From Lycium barbarum (lineage: Eukaryota > Streptophyta > Magnoliopsida > Solanales > Solanaceae), in NCBI RefSeq assembly GCF_019175385.1, contig NC_083344.1, forward strand, positions 9,700,725 through 9,764,724: 64,000 bases of DNA, in the 5' to 3' direction. The notes beneath the pieces are model-generated. The model saw nothing but the letters and a program-made list of their open reading frames with translations, was not told the DNA's origin and ran no database searches. Shown piece by piece: positions 10,783 to 22,995 of this stretch (its first letter is position 1; each line of letters opens with the position of its first letter). The position numbers were made by a program, and so were the translations under genes.

Positions 10783-11997
10783 ACCATTTGATTAATGTGA
10801 TTTATTGCTAACATCATCTCCTATGCCTTCGTTACGTGACCGGTTTTAAGTCGCATCTAATGAGATTGGCACATCCATGGAATTTCCACAAAAATAACAT
10901 GTCAATGCAATTCCATTTTCTTAACACCATTTAGAGAAATTTTATTTTATGAGTCACATAACCAACGCTACTTGTGTGAGGCTACTTTACTCTTGAAAAG
11001 TAGACCCTTGCTATTTTTTAGCATAAAAAAGAAAGGCAATTTTAAAGTGCACATTTTATTACCTAGCTAGAAAAAAATTGAAAATATCTTCAAAATCTGC
11101 TAATCGAGAGTGATACTAAAAAAAATGGCGTTAAGGAAATTTTTAGTTGCAATGTTCTAAAACCTTTCGGAATATGATTTTTGTTATTGAAGATCTAAAA
11201 TAATTTTTTTCTCTAAATATTATTTTTGTCAAATATTCAATTATAAATATTAAAAATTATTGTATAGTTATTTCTATGTATATGTTTATACACAAGTGCA
11301 CCTGGTTCATGATCATGTGTTCTTAATTATAACTCTTTCACCTTTTTTGAGCAAAAAAAAAAAAAAAAACGACTAATAGCATATAAAACGAATTTGTGGA
11401 ATTTTAACACTAATTTATTTGCAAAAGTTCATTCCTTCATTAGCATAAGAGAAATCGATTATTACATATTATAAAATAAGAAAAATAATATAAGATGATC
11501 AATAAATATTGTTATCATTCTCTATTCGTTGATTTTGAAGATATTATTAAGTTTTCTTTTTCTTTTTTCTAGCTAAACATTTTAATTAAGGGAAAAATTA
11601 GCATTGTCTTCCTTGTTTATGCTTAAAACAAGCAATTATCCACCAGTAAAGTAGTCTCACATAAATAATGTTGGTTATGTGACTCACAAAATAAAATTTC
11701 TCATTTTTAATTTAGTCTATACAAGTAATATACATGTATAGTGGCTAGCTATGATAATAAATATTTTTGAATGAACGGTCAAATGTGTAACTTTCCAAGT
11801 ATTATGTATATGAGCAAGAATTAAGATGGTCAAGATTTGATGTTTATGAATTCTGAATTAGCATTGAATTCATAACTCGTTTTGATTGTTAGGTTCACAA
11901 TTATATATATATAAGAAAAAATACGTGATTTAAGAAAAAATTTCAAGACAAGTACGTGATTTAAGCAAAGGGTAAATTACGTATATATACATATTAA

Positions 11998-12926
11998 GGA
12001 GAAATATTTACGAAATGTGACGATGGTTTTTTATTTACAAAACATAACATTACAAAACCTATAACAAACATACTTTGAAAAAAAAAAAAATTTAAAAAAA
12101 AATTAAAAATTTTTATTTTTATTTTTTTTACTCAAAAATTTATGTGTGAAAGTTGTATGAAATGTGTATATCTCGCTCAAAGCTTAAAATGTTCGCTAAA
12201 AATTTAGTGTGTGAAAGCTGTATCAAATGTGTATATCTCGTTTAAGGCTTAAAAAATCACCTCAAAATTGCATGTATGAAAACGGTATGAAATTTGTATC
12301 GCGCTCAAGGCTTAGAATTTCGCTCACACTTTCGTGTATAAAGTTCATGTTAGATTTCTCTAAAATTAATACAACTACAACAACATTGTATACAAATTTA
12401 TACAATATTCAAGATTTAAAATAATCGCTTAATTTTTTGTATATGAAATGTGTATATCTTGCTCAAGGCTTAAAAAATTGGCTCATATTTTGTTTATGAA
12501 AAACGTATGAAATGTGTATATCTCGATCAAGGCTTAATAATTATGCTCAAAATTTTATGTAAGAGAATGGTAAGAAATGTTTATATCTGGCTCAAGACTT
12601 AGAATTTCATTCACATTTTGTGTATGAAAAACGATATTAAAAATTTCGTTTACGCATACACATTTCATATATTTTTCATACAGCTTTCATACCCAAAAAT
12701 TTGAGGTAATTTTTTAAGCCTTTGAACAAAAAAAAAAATTTAAAAAAAAAACTTTTTAAAAAAAATATAAAATTGTTTTTTTAAAAGTTTAAAATATTTT
12801 AAAAAAAATATTTTCTGAAAATAAAATAAAAAAACGAAAAATATATGAAAATCCATCATGTTTCGTAAAATATCGTTATGTTTTGTAAATAAAAAAAACT
12901 ATCGTCACGTTTCGTAAATATTTCTC
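11998..12926. mobile_element. MITE with GGAGAAATATTTACG termini, copy A
   Basis: The termini are inverted: GGAGAAATATTTACGAAA at the left and TTTCGTAAATATTTCTC at the right. The inverted similarity runs on for about 50 bp (GTGACGATGGTTTT / ACTATCGTCACG, then TTTACAAAACATAAC). The inside is a degenerate tandem-like series with the theme GAAATGTGTATATCTCGCTC followed by AAGGCTTAAAAA and ATTTTGTGTATGAAAA. No transposase is present. In copies B and C the element is flanked by TTAA on both sides; here the right TTAA is missing. Confidence 0.78.
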
Positions 12927-12966
12927 AACATGAGTCATTATTTAGTTGTGAGTCATAATTAACAAC

Positions 12967-13760
12967 TCTCTTACTACTCAATATAATAAAACGCTATGTT
13001 ATTTTTAAGGGTAATATTGTTGGATACTAAATTCTAGCTAATCGACTAAATCAATTAGATTATTTGTGATTCATGCTTGATTCAAAGACTATGATTGATT
13101 GCTTTTAGAAACTTGCTTTCTTTTCCTTTAACAAAAGGTAAAAGTCAAATGTTATTCGTCTTTTTTACTCTACCTATTGAACAAAATCGTAATTAATTTT
13201 TTTTTCTAATATTTAGCACATTAAATTCAACTAATAGTTTGCTTACTAAATCTTTCTTTATTTGAACTACTATTTCGGACTTTAAACCAATTAAAAGTTT
13301 ATCTTATTTAAATATGTTTATTATTTTAACTAGTAAATAAGTTCGATAATCATAAATGAAATTGGCCAGTAATTGAAGGTTTAAAAATAAAATAAATTGA
13401 CGAAGCACGTTAGATTATCAAAGACGACGTACGGGCAAACAATTTCGTAGTGAATATGGAATCGGATACAACATCTTGGGTTTTAAAACGATAACAAAAT
13501 TTTACCTTCTTGTAAACAACTTAGATCTCTTTTTCCTATGGAATAAACATGAACTATCGAAGAAAATTTAAATAGTAAAATTCGTCGCTAATACCATTTA
13601 GCTATTGATTAGCAATGAATTATCAAAAAAAAAAAAAAAAAAAAAAAAACTTAGCTATGAGCAATTTAGCGACGAAATTCGTAGCTAAATCCATTTTCTT
13701 GTTTGCTGTCAAATGAGATACGCGTTTTGATCACGCGCAAAGCGCGTACATTAAAATAGT
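12967..13760 (+). mobile_element. Possible non-autonomous Helitron
   Basis: The right end has the hallmark 3' structure of a Helitron: a GC hairpin ACGCGCAAAGCGCGT (13733-13747) about 10 bp before a possible terminus ATAGT, a one-base variant of CTAGT. A TC-type 5' start is possible at TCTCTTACTACTC (12967). There is no helicase and no target duplication, as expected. A long A-run lies at 13624-13648. The 3' hairpin is convincing; the 5' end is a guess. Confidence 0.4.
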
Positions 13761-14326
13761 TTACTAAATAATACGTATGTAAAACTAAACGAACTCTGCC
13801 ATACCTCCAGACATCATAGCTTTTCTGCTTTATCTTCATTCCAACTCATTTTGTCCTTTAATTTCAACCTAGTATCTTTCTTACACGCAAGAAACTCATC
13901 TTAGTCTCACCTATTGACATTTAAATAGCCAAACCCATTTCTTCTTTTTTTTGGATATTCACAAAGCATTAAAATTTTCTAATTCAATGGAAGTTTCCAG
14001 AATTAACCCATTTTATTTCTTCTAATATCCGATTACAAATGAGCCAATTTTCTCAAGTTGAGATATTCTCACTGCATAAAGATACGTAGTACGTGTACAT
14101 GGAGATTCTAAAAAGAAACTGTCGTTTGTTTGAGCTAACAATGAAACTTAATTTTACAACTTAAGACGGGCTTGAAACAATGCTAGGTGAATGAAGACTG
14201 CAAGAGCAGCAACGGCTTCATTATCAAATGGACAAAAAATATTATTGTTATCGTTCACTGAATTTCTTTTATTTTTTTGTAAAAAAATTAGCAAAAAAAC
14301 TAATAAAAAAAGTAAATGATACAAAG

Positions 14327-14423
14327 TGAATCCAGTGCATTAAACATTTATTGCTTATGCGGCTTGCATCTAAGTGTGTATCGATAAATACTTGACGAAA
14401 ACTCACTGGAGGGATCACATCCC
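14327..14423 (+). repeat. Left arm of an inverted repeat flanking the BBE region
   Basis: The reverse complement closely matches 21980-22074. Shared blocks include CCTCCAGTGAGTTTTCGTC, ACACACTTAGATGCAAGCC and ACTGGATTCA. The two arms lie about 7.6 kb apart and enclose the intact oxidase gene and Y copy B. This could be a dispersed repeat present twice by chance, or the ends of a larger rearranged unit. Confidence 0.7.
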
Positions 14424-14956
14424 GATTTTAACTACTATTACTGCTTAAGCTCTTAAGTTGTAACAATCTATTGTGTTCTTAATAGGCTATGTTGTTCATC
14501 GGCTGAATCAGGAGTTCCCAATCAGAACTCTCTATCTTACTTTGCTCAGCGTTTACATATTCTTTATTGCTTATTCTATTCCACTATTTATCAAGAGGTT
14601 AATTGTTGTTAAAACAATTCACTTGCCCCTGATCCTATTTTACAAATTCAATTATTAATGTTTGATTCATATTTTAGGTTGAACATTTCAAAGCAAGAAG
14701 TCCGAAAATTTTGTCTTTCAACGCAATTGGAAGACGAGTAAAATAAGTATACCATGTTTTCCAAGTCTTCTTTCATAAACATCCAAATCCCTTATAATAG
14801 AAGTCCTCTCTCATATTATATCCTAAAATTTGGCAAAAATCAAAGCACATTATCTGATGTTGACTCTACATTTTAAGTCTTTAAGCAACCAAAATGATAT
14901 TTTTTACAAAGAAAAATAATAGTATAATTTTGGGCAAGTTACATAAAGAGTTTAAA

Positions 14957-14962
14957 TATAAG
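14957..14962 (+). promoter_or_regulatory. Probable TATA box of the BBE-like gene
   Basis: AAATATAAGG lies 55-60 bp before the start codon. Transcription starting some 30 bp downstream would leave a short leader of about 30 nt. No other TATA-like element closer to the ATG is better placed. Assigned by motif and spacing only. Confidence 0.5.
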
Positions 14963-14995
14963 GCCTCTCCTTCATACTTGCTGAAAACAGAATAA

Positions 14996-16672
<1,677 letters not shown>

Positions 16673-17053
16673 AAGATTTCAGGTAAAAGTAAAAATAAGT
16701 TGGCTTTTGCTTTTCATTTGGTTTCATGACCTGTAATGGATTGTAGTAGAAGTTTGAATTGATATGACCAACATTTTCAATTGCTTGTTCAAAAACAATA
16801 CTAATAATCTTGAGAAAAGACTGACCTGCGTATGAGTTGCTACACCCTACAAGCTAATTTTCATCTCATTTCATGATATGATTTCATCCGACCAAAAAGT
16901 CATAACAGTGACTTTTGACTTTCTCATACTCCCCTTCAAAAATAAGACAATATTGTGTCATTCTTAACCAATCTTTTCTTTTTCATGAATTGACTAAATC
17001 GTATTCCTAACTGATAGTGACTTATAAATTACATACATACGATAAGTAAGTAA

Positions 17054-17446
17054 GTTTTATAAAGAGATAATGGTTAAAAACACAACTCAAGTCTCACTTT
17101 TTTTTTGAGTTTCCTATCTGAGCTATTAGGTGTGAGAGTTTCATACCTAAACTATCACAACTAGTTTACAAAACACACCTCAACTATCAGTTGTTCACTT
17201 TTGCTACCTGAACTATCACCAACTAGTTTGCAAAACACACCCCATTAAAAGTGAATAAAGGTGTGTTTTGCAAACTAGTTGGTGATAGTTTAGGTAGAAA
17301 AAAGTGAATAACGGATAGTTGCGGTGTGTTTTGCAAACTAGTTGTGATAGTTTAGGTAGAAAATTCTCACACCTGATAGTTCAGGTAAGAAACTCAAAAA
17401 ATGTGATACTTGAGGTGTGTTTTTAATCCTTAACTCTTTTATAAAC
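17054..17446. mobile_element. Foldback MITE, copy B
   Basis: Same element as at 10390-10782 and apparently identical to it base for base, whereas the copy at 49550 differs at a dozen or more sites. It lies inside the tract where copies A and B look homogenised. Confidence 0.8.
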
Positions 17447-18676
17447 ACCATTTGATTAATGTGATTTATTGCTAACATCATCTCCTATGCCTTCGTTACG
17501 TGACCGGTTTTAAGTCGCATCTAATGAGATTGGCACATCCATGGAATTTCCACAAAAATAACATGTCAATGCAATTCCATTTTCTTAACACCATTTAGAG
17601 AAATTTTATTTTATGAGTCACATAACCAACGCTACTTGTGTGAGGCTACTTTACTCTTGAAAAGTAGACCCTTGCTATTTTTTAGCATAAAAAAGAAAGG
17701 CAATTTTAAAGTGCACATTTTATTACCTAGCTAGAAAAAAATTGAAAATATCTTCAAAATCTGCTAATCGAGAGTGATACTAAAAAAAATGGCGTTAAGG
17801 AAATTTTTAGTTGCAATGTTCTAAAACCTTTCGGAATATGATTTTTGTTATTGAAGATCTAAAATAATTTTTTTCTCTAAATATTATTTTTGTCAAATAT
17901 TCAATTATAAATATTAAAAATTATTGTATAGTTATTTCTATGTATATGTTTATACACAAGTGCACCTGGTTCATGATCATGTGTTCTTAATTATAACTCT
18001 TTCACCTTTTTTGAGCAAAAAAAAAAAAAACGACTAATAGCATATAAAACGAATTTGTGGAATTTTAACACTAATTTATTTGCAAAAGTTCATTCCTTCA
18101 TTAGCATAAGAGAAATCGATTATTACATATTATAAAATAAGAAAAATAATATAAGATGATCAATAAATATTGTTATCATTCTCTATTCGTTGATTTTGAA
18201 GATATTATTAAGTTTTCTTTTTCTTTTTTCTAGCTAAACATTTTAATTAAGGGAAAAATTAGCATTGTCTTCCTTGTTTATGCTTAAAACAAGCAATTAT
18301 CCACTTGTCAAGTAATAAAGTAGTCTCACATAAATAATATTGGTTATGTGACTCACAAAATAGAATTTCTCATTTATAATTTAGTCTATACGAGTAATAT
18401 ACATGTATAGTGGCCAGCTATGATAATAAATATTTTTGAATGAATGATCAAATGTGTAACTTTCCAAGTATTATGTATATGAACAGGAATTAAGATGGTC
18501 AAGATTTGATGTTTATGAATTCTGAATTAGCATTGAATTCATAACTCGTATTGATTGTTAGGTTAGCAATTATATATATAATTGAATTTTTCAAGACAAA
18601 TACGTGATTTAAGAAAAACAATTCAAGACAAGTACGTGATTTAAGCAAGGGTGAATTACATATATATACATATTAA

Positions 18677-19613
18677 GGAGAAATATTTACGAACCGTGAC
18701 GATGGTTTTCTATTTACAAAACATAACATTACAAAACCTATAACAAATATACTTTGAAAAAAAATATTTTTTATTTTAAAAAAAAAAAAAAAAAAATCGC
18801 TCAAAAATTTTTGTATGAAAGTTGTATGAAATGTGTATATCTCGCTCAAAGCTTAAAAAGTTCGCTAAAAATTTAATATATGAAAACTGTATCAAATGTG
18901 TATATCTCGTTTAAGGCTTAAAAAATCACCTCAAAATTGTATGTATGAAAATGGTATGAAATTTGTATCTCGCTCAAGGCTTAGAATTTTGCTCACATTT
19001 TCGTGTATAAAGTTCATGTTAGATTTCTCTAAAATTAATACAACTACAACAAACATTGTATACAACTTTGATACAATATTCAAGACTTAAAATAATCGCC
19101 TAAATTTTTGTACATGAAATGTGTATATCTTGCTCAAGGCTTAAAAAATTCACTCAAATTTTGTGTATGAAAAACCTATGAAATGTGTATATCTCGATCA
19201 AGGCTTAAACATTATGCTCAAAATTTTATGTATGAGAATGGTATGAAATGTTTATATCTAGCTCAAGACTTAGAATTTCATTCACATTTTGTGTATAAAA
19301 AACGATAATAAAAACTTCGCTTACACATTCACATTTCATACACAAAAATTTGAGATAATTTTTTAAGCCTTTGAGCAAAAATTTTTTTTTTTTTAAATAA
19401 ATAAACTTTTAAAAAAATATAAAATTGTTTTTTTTTAAAGTTTAAAATATATTTTTTATAAATAAAATTATTTTTAAAAAAAAATCAAAAAAAAATATTT
19501 TCTGAAAATAAAATAAAAAAACGAAAAAATATGAAAATCCGTCATGTTTCGTAAAATATCGTTATGTTTTGTAAATAAGGAAAACTATCGTCACGTTTCG
19601 TAAATATTTCTCC
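18677..19613. mobile_element. MITE with GGAGAAATATTTACG termini, copy B
   Basis: Complete copy. TTAA directly precedes GGAGAAAT, and CTCC is followed by TTAA, giving a 4-bp TTAA target duplication or a TTAA-specific insertion. Internal degenerate repeats as in the other copies. An open frame at 18896-19090 recurs in all three copies but only because it lies in the repeat. Confidence 0.8.
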
Positions 19614-20499
19614 TTAACATGTATACGTAGTTTTCCCATAAGCAAAAGTAACTGAATTCCTCCGAACACATACTATATTGTCACACTAAATTGGAAGTAT
19701 AACATTTGTAGTCAAAGCTAGCTAAATTTGTTTTGTCAGTACTTATAAAATCTTGGGTTAGACAACTTTTCAGTTTGGATTGTCAATGAGGTTTTGTATT
19801 GCTATTTACATTTGACTAATGTCTCTTAATGCATATTTACTTTTAACAACGATCATAACTTAATTTGCCTAACATGACACAGCCTCCCTTCCTTTTTATT
19901 GAGAACTTCTAATACATCTTATTTTACTTTCATTATATATATTGTTGGTTTGAGATAGAATTTAAATGAAGAAACATGGGTAGTGAGAATTCGTGTAATG
20001 AAACCCAACTTGTTTGAACGGAGTATAGTTATTGTTGTATCAGCTTTAAGTTCTTCAAAATTTCATAATCTCTAATCAGTTTGGATTGCATTTCGATCTC
20101 TATGTGAGACCTGAAATAAATTTCTTTAGCCATCACAGTTTTAAGACGTCCAAATTCTTATTTTTCCTGTGATTCTTTAAAAGTGATAATATAGTTTCTC
20201 ATTTTAGATATTCATAAAAAAAATGTTTACTCACAATATTTAAGACCAAACTTCACTTGCAAATCTTGCAAACCACTCTTATTAAAATCCGTTTTTATTC
20301 TATGATTTTTTTTCTACTTTCTGTATAAAAGTACTCAATTATCTAAAAGTAAAAATTTGTGCCATATATTATTTAACAGAAAGTCGAAGTACTCTGCATA
20401 TTTTTTTACAAAGAAAAAGGTACATAGCTAGTACTAGAAATTCACTTCCTACTAAAGAAAGGAAATACATTATTACATAAAAGGAGAATCTGCAATGGT

Positions 20500-20960
20500 C
20501 CTTCTATTGCAAGGATTGCAAAAATTGAAGGACAAAATGAGTATCCTCTACAGCAAAAATCTCGATGATAAATACTACATTCATTTTACCTAATTGAATG
20601 GAACGGGAGCTATATTCTTCAAAACATATGTTGTTACTTTCTTTCCATATAAGTCCACCAAATGCAAGCTGGAATGGTCCTCCACCATTTTTTCTGCGTT
20701 GCCCTTCTTCCAGCATAATTCCAGGTCCTAAGGTCACAACTAGGGGTGTCAATTCTGTGACTCACAAGTGTTCCCTGGTATCACCCGTTTCATTTTACCC
20801 AAAGTCAAACAGATTCCAAATCTGGGAGGTAAAAGAGCAATGAAGGAAAAGATGGCTGTTGCTCTTCGATTCAGATTTAGAAAGAAAGCATCTTAAGGAG
20901 AGTTCTAATCCCCTTCTCTGTAGATTAACTTGAGTGAGGCATCTAATGCCACAAAAAAGC
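20500..20960 (-). pseudogene. LINE ORF2 3' relic (zf-RVT end), copy B
   Basis: The minus strand encodes fragments of the zinc-binding domain that ends plant L1-type LINE ORF2. GGPFQLAFGGLIWKESNNICFEEY corresponds to the usual ACIWWTIWKERNNRCFE ending, preceded in broken frames by the C-x2-C ... H-x4-C region that is clearer in copy C (53293-53595). No RT or endonuclease part is present. It was in place before block Y was duplicated. Confidence 0.65.
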
Positions 20961-21139
20961 AACACTATTTATTGTGTTTAGAGATATTGCCATCTAAACT
21001 ACTGTCGGATATAAACACACAAAACTGGAAAAGTATTGCAGTAGGCCACATTCAGGAGCGCATACCAATACTAGAAGAACCAAACATGCAAATATTACAA
21101 GATTTAGCGCACAATCCATTTATTTGTTGTCGTCATCAT

Positions 21140-21229
21140 CTAGTAACCTCCTCGTATGTAAGCATTTAAATGGTTCAGCTCATCCCAACGCTCACTTGCA
21201 GCAGCACGGACAACATCTCCAATGGAATG
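21140..21229 (-). pseudogene. Exon-like C-terminal coding tail, copy B
   Basis: The minus strand reads 29 codons and a stop: HSIG, DVVRAAASERWDELNHLNAY and IRGGY, preceded directly by a TAA. The same peptide is encoded at 53772-53861, and the one base difference inside it is silent (TAC/TAT tyrosine). An AT-rich stretch like a 3' untranslated region follows. I do not recognise the protein. It looks like the last exon of some gene caught in block Y; no upstream exon is visible. Confidence 0.4.
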
Positions 21230-21346
21230 TTACACCGTTATCTAGCAAGTGATATGCTGTGTCAGACAAAAAGAAAGAATTGAAAGAAAGCTTTGAAGCA
21301 TGAGCGTTGTACTTAGAGAAATATTTCATGTGTGAATTACTTAGAA

Positions 21347-22995
21347 ATAAGTACATATATTGCAGTTTTGATAATTATTTATAAAACAAGTTCTTATTCT
21401 TTTCATTTATTTCATTATAGAACGATATTAAGTTACATACTCAATTAGTATTTCTTTTTCCGCCTTGAAAATACTATTTATCTTCTTATAGAAAATTTGT
21501 TACATAGATTAAGGACATAGGAAGGAAGAAATGCAAGACTTTGCAATTCTTTATGTATTCATGAAATAATTAAGGATATGACACATGGACAACTCAGAAG
21601 CCGGGGCGTGGCAGTGTTAGTCCAGTCAGCTTTAAGTTAGCAAGGTTTATTTCAGTCGAAAATAAAGGGATTACCTGGGAAGCCTGCTCCGAATCCACCG
21701 TCAGCTCACCCCAAATTCATCACACAAGGATGATCAGACAGCCTTATCCGAAGTCAACTGTTCGGTTAGGCATCAATGTCTAGAAAGTATAGGTCCCATA
21801 GTCTAGCTAGCATCGGAGTATCTGTGATCCTCTATGGCAGTACAAATCAACATGGGTTACGTACGGAACATGCAGTTAATGATCATAGTGAACAACGTGA
21901 TATTAGGGAGCCGATACTTTAGGGTTGTACTATACATATAACCCGTTTCCCTCACTTGTATTCATATGATTTTAACATGATGGGATCCCCTCCAGTGAGT
22001 TTTCGTCCAGTATTTATCAATACACACTTAGATGCAAGCCACGAAAGCAGTAAAAGTTTAATGGACTGGATTCATTTTTCATTCATTACTACTTTTAATT
22101 TATTTTAATCTATACTATATTAAAAGCACAAAGGGCCTTTGAAATGTTGATTGAACTTTTTGCCCTTCATTAAAAGACTCTACAATAGACAAAACAGTCA
22201 TTTAATAATTTGCTAATGTTTTAAAATAATTATTTAATTATTTTCTTAATATTTAGACTTTTAACCAAACTAAAATTTGGTTATTAAAATCTTTCCTTCT
22301 TTGTAATGTAAACCTAATTCCCCCACCCAATATCATGTATGGCAGTTTTTGTAGAAGGTAAAATTTGTATTTTACCTTATATAGAATTGTTTCTTTATTT
22401 GACATATGTCACGTAATTATATATAAGATCATCAATTTTAATTGTCTTAATATTCATGTAATTTGAGTACCTCTGGTGTTCTGCATCTACTCTTTCATTA
22501 TGGTTAGCAAAGTATTTTTTTTCCCTTTCTGAAAGCATTAGATGTCAAAACTTTGTGTTTATATTTTGAGAACGTATTTTATTCTCCTATTTATATGTTG
22601 TAATTCGTAAGCATGTCCGCAGAAGGTTTTTTGAGGCATGCAATTATCAATTGACCATAAACTAAATAACAAAAGGAAGATTATTGAATGCAGAGATGTA
22701 TTATTTTTAACTTTCCAGGTACCAAACAATATTTATGAATTTATTCCAAAGTTTTTCAGGGTTTTGCATTAATTTCACTGTGATATCATTAGTTTTGATA
22801 TTTTCCAACAAAAGTTTGTTTTCTGAGAGATATAATTTTTTCTCCCTTTTCTGTTGTAATAAGGGAAGTAATGCAAGGAAATACAAGACAATCTAAAAGA
22901 ATGTATTAATGAAACAGAGCATAGCTATTAATATCTTGTATGAATTATTTTCTTATTCGAATTATGTAACAAACACTTTGATAAAAGATAGGTGA
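21347..22995 (+). other. Intergenic DNA left of the chromovirus
   Basis: No gene seen. At 22109 a sequence TCTATACTATATTAAAAGCA resembles the 5' end of plant Helitrons, but no matching 3' hairpin is found before the retrotransposon at 22996. The last five bases, GGTGA, pair with GGTAA after the element's 3' LTR as a likely target duplication. If that is right, spacer X is the original continuation of this stretch. Confidence 0.45.
21980..22074 (-). repeat. Right arm of the inverted repeat flanking the BBE region
   Basis: Reverse-complement partner of 14327-14423, with a number of substitutions. It lies 35 bp before a Helitron-like start at 22109. No coding potential. Confidence 0.7.

Larger units (their letters stand above)
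9936..12926 (+). repeat. BBE downstream block Y, copy A
   Basis: Non-coding block shared with 16601-19613 (copy B) and 49102-52103 (copy C). It holds a foldback MITE (10390-10782) and a larger MITE (11998-12926). From about 10330 to 11643 it appears identical to copy B apart from A-run length. Outside that tract its variants match copy C. Copy A stops exactly at the right end of the second MITE, losing the flanking TTAA. Confidence 0.85.

Noticed and set aside
14473..14658. 61-codon hydrophobic open frame upstream of the oxidase
   Set aside because: No domain, no start context, no conserved copy; AT-rich DNA gives such frames often.
18896..19090. An open frame starting MCISRLRLKKSPQNC that recurs near 12227 and 51436
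   Set aside because: It lies inside the TTAA-flanked MITE repeats. It recurs because the DNA is duplicated, has no domain, and its ends differ among copies.
22109..22995. A complete Helitron starting at TCTATACTATATTAAAAG
   Set aside because: No 3' hairpin with CTRR end was found before the retrotransposon or in spacer X, so only the 5' resemblance is mentioned.
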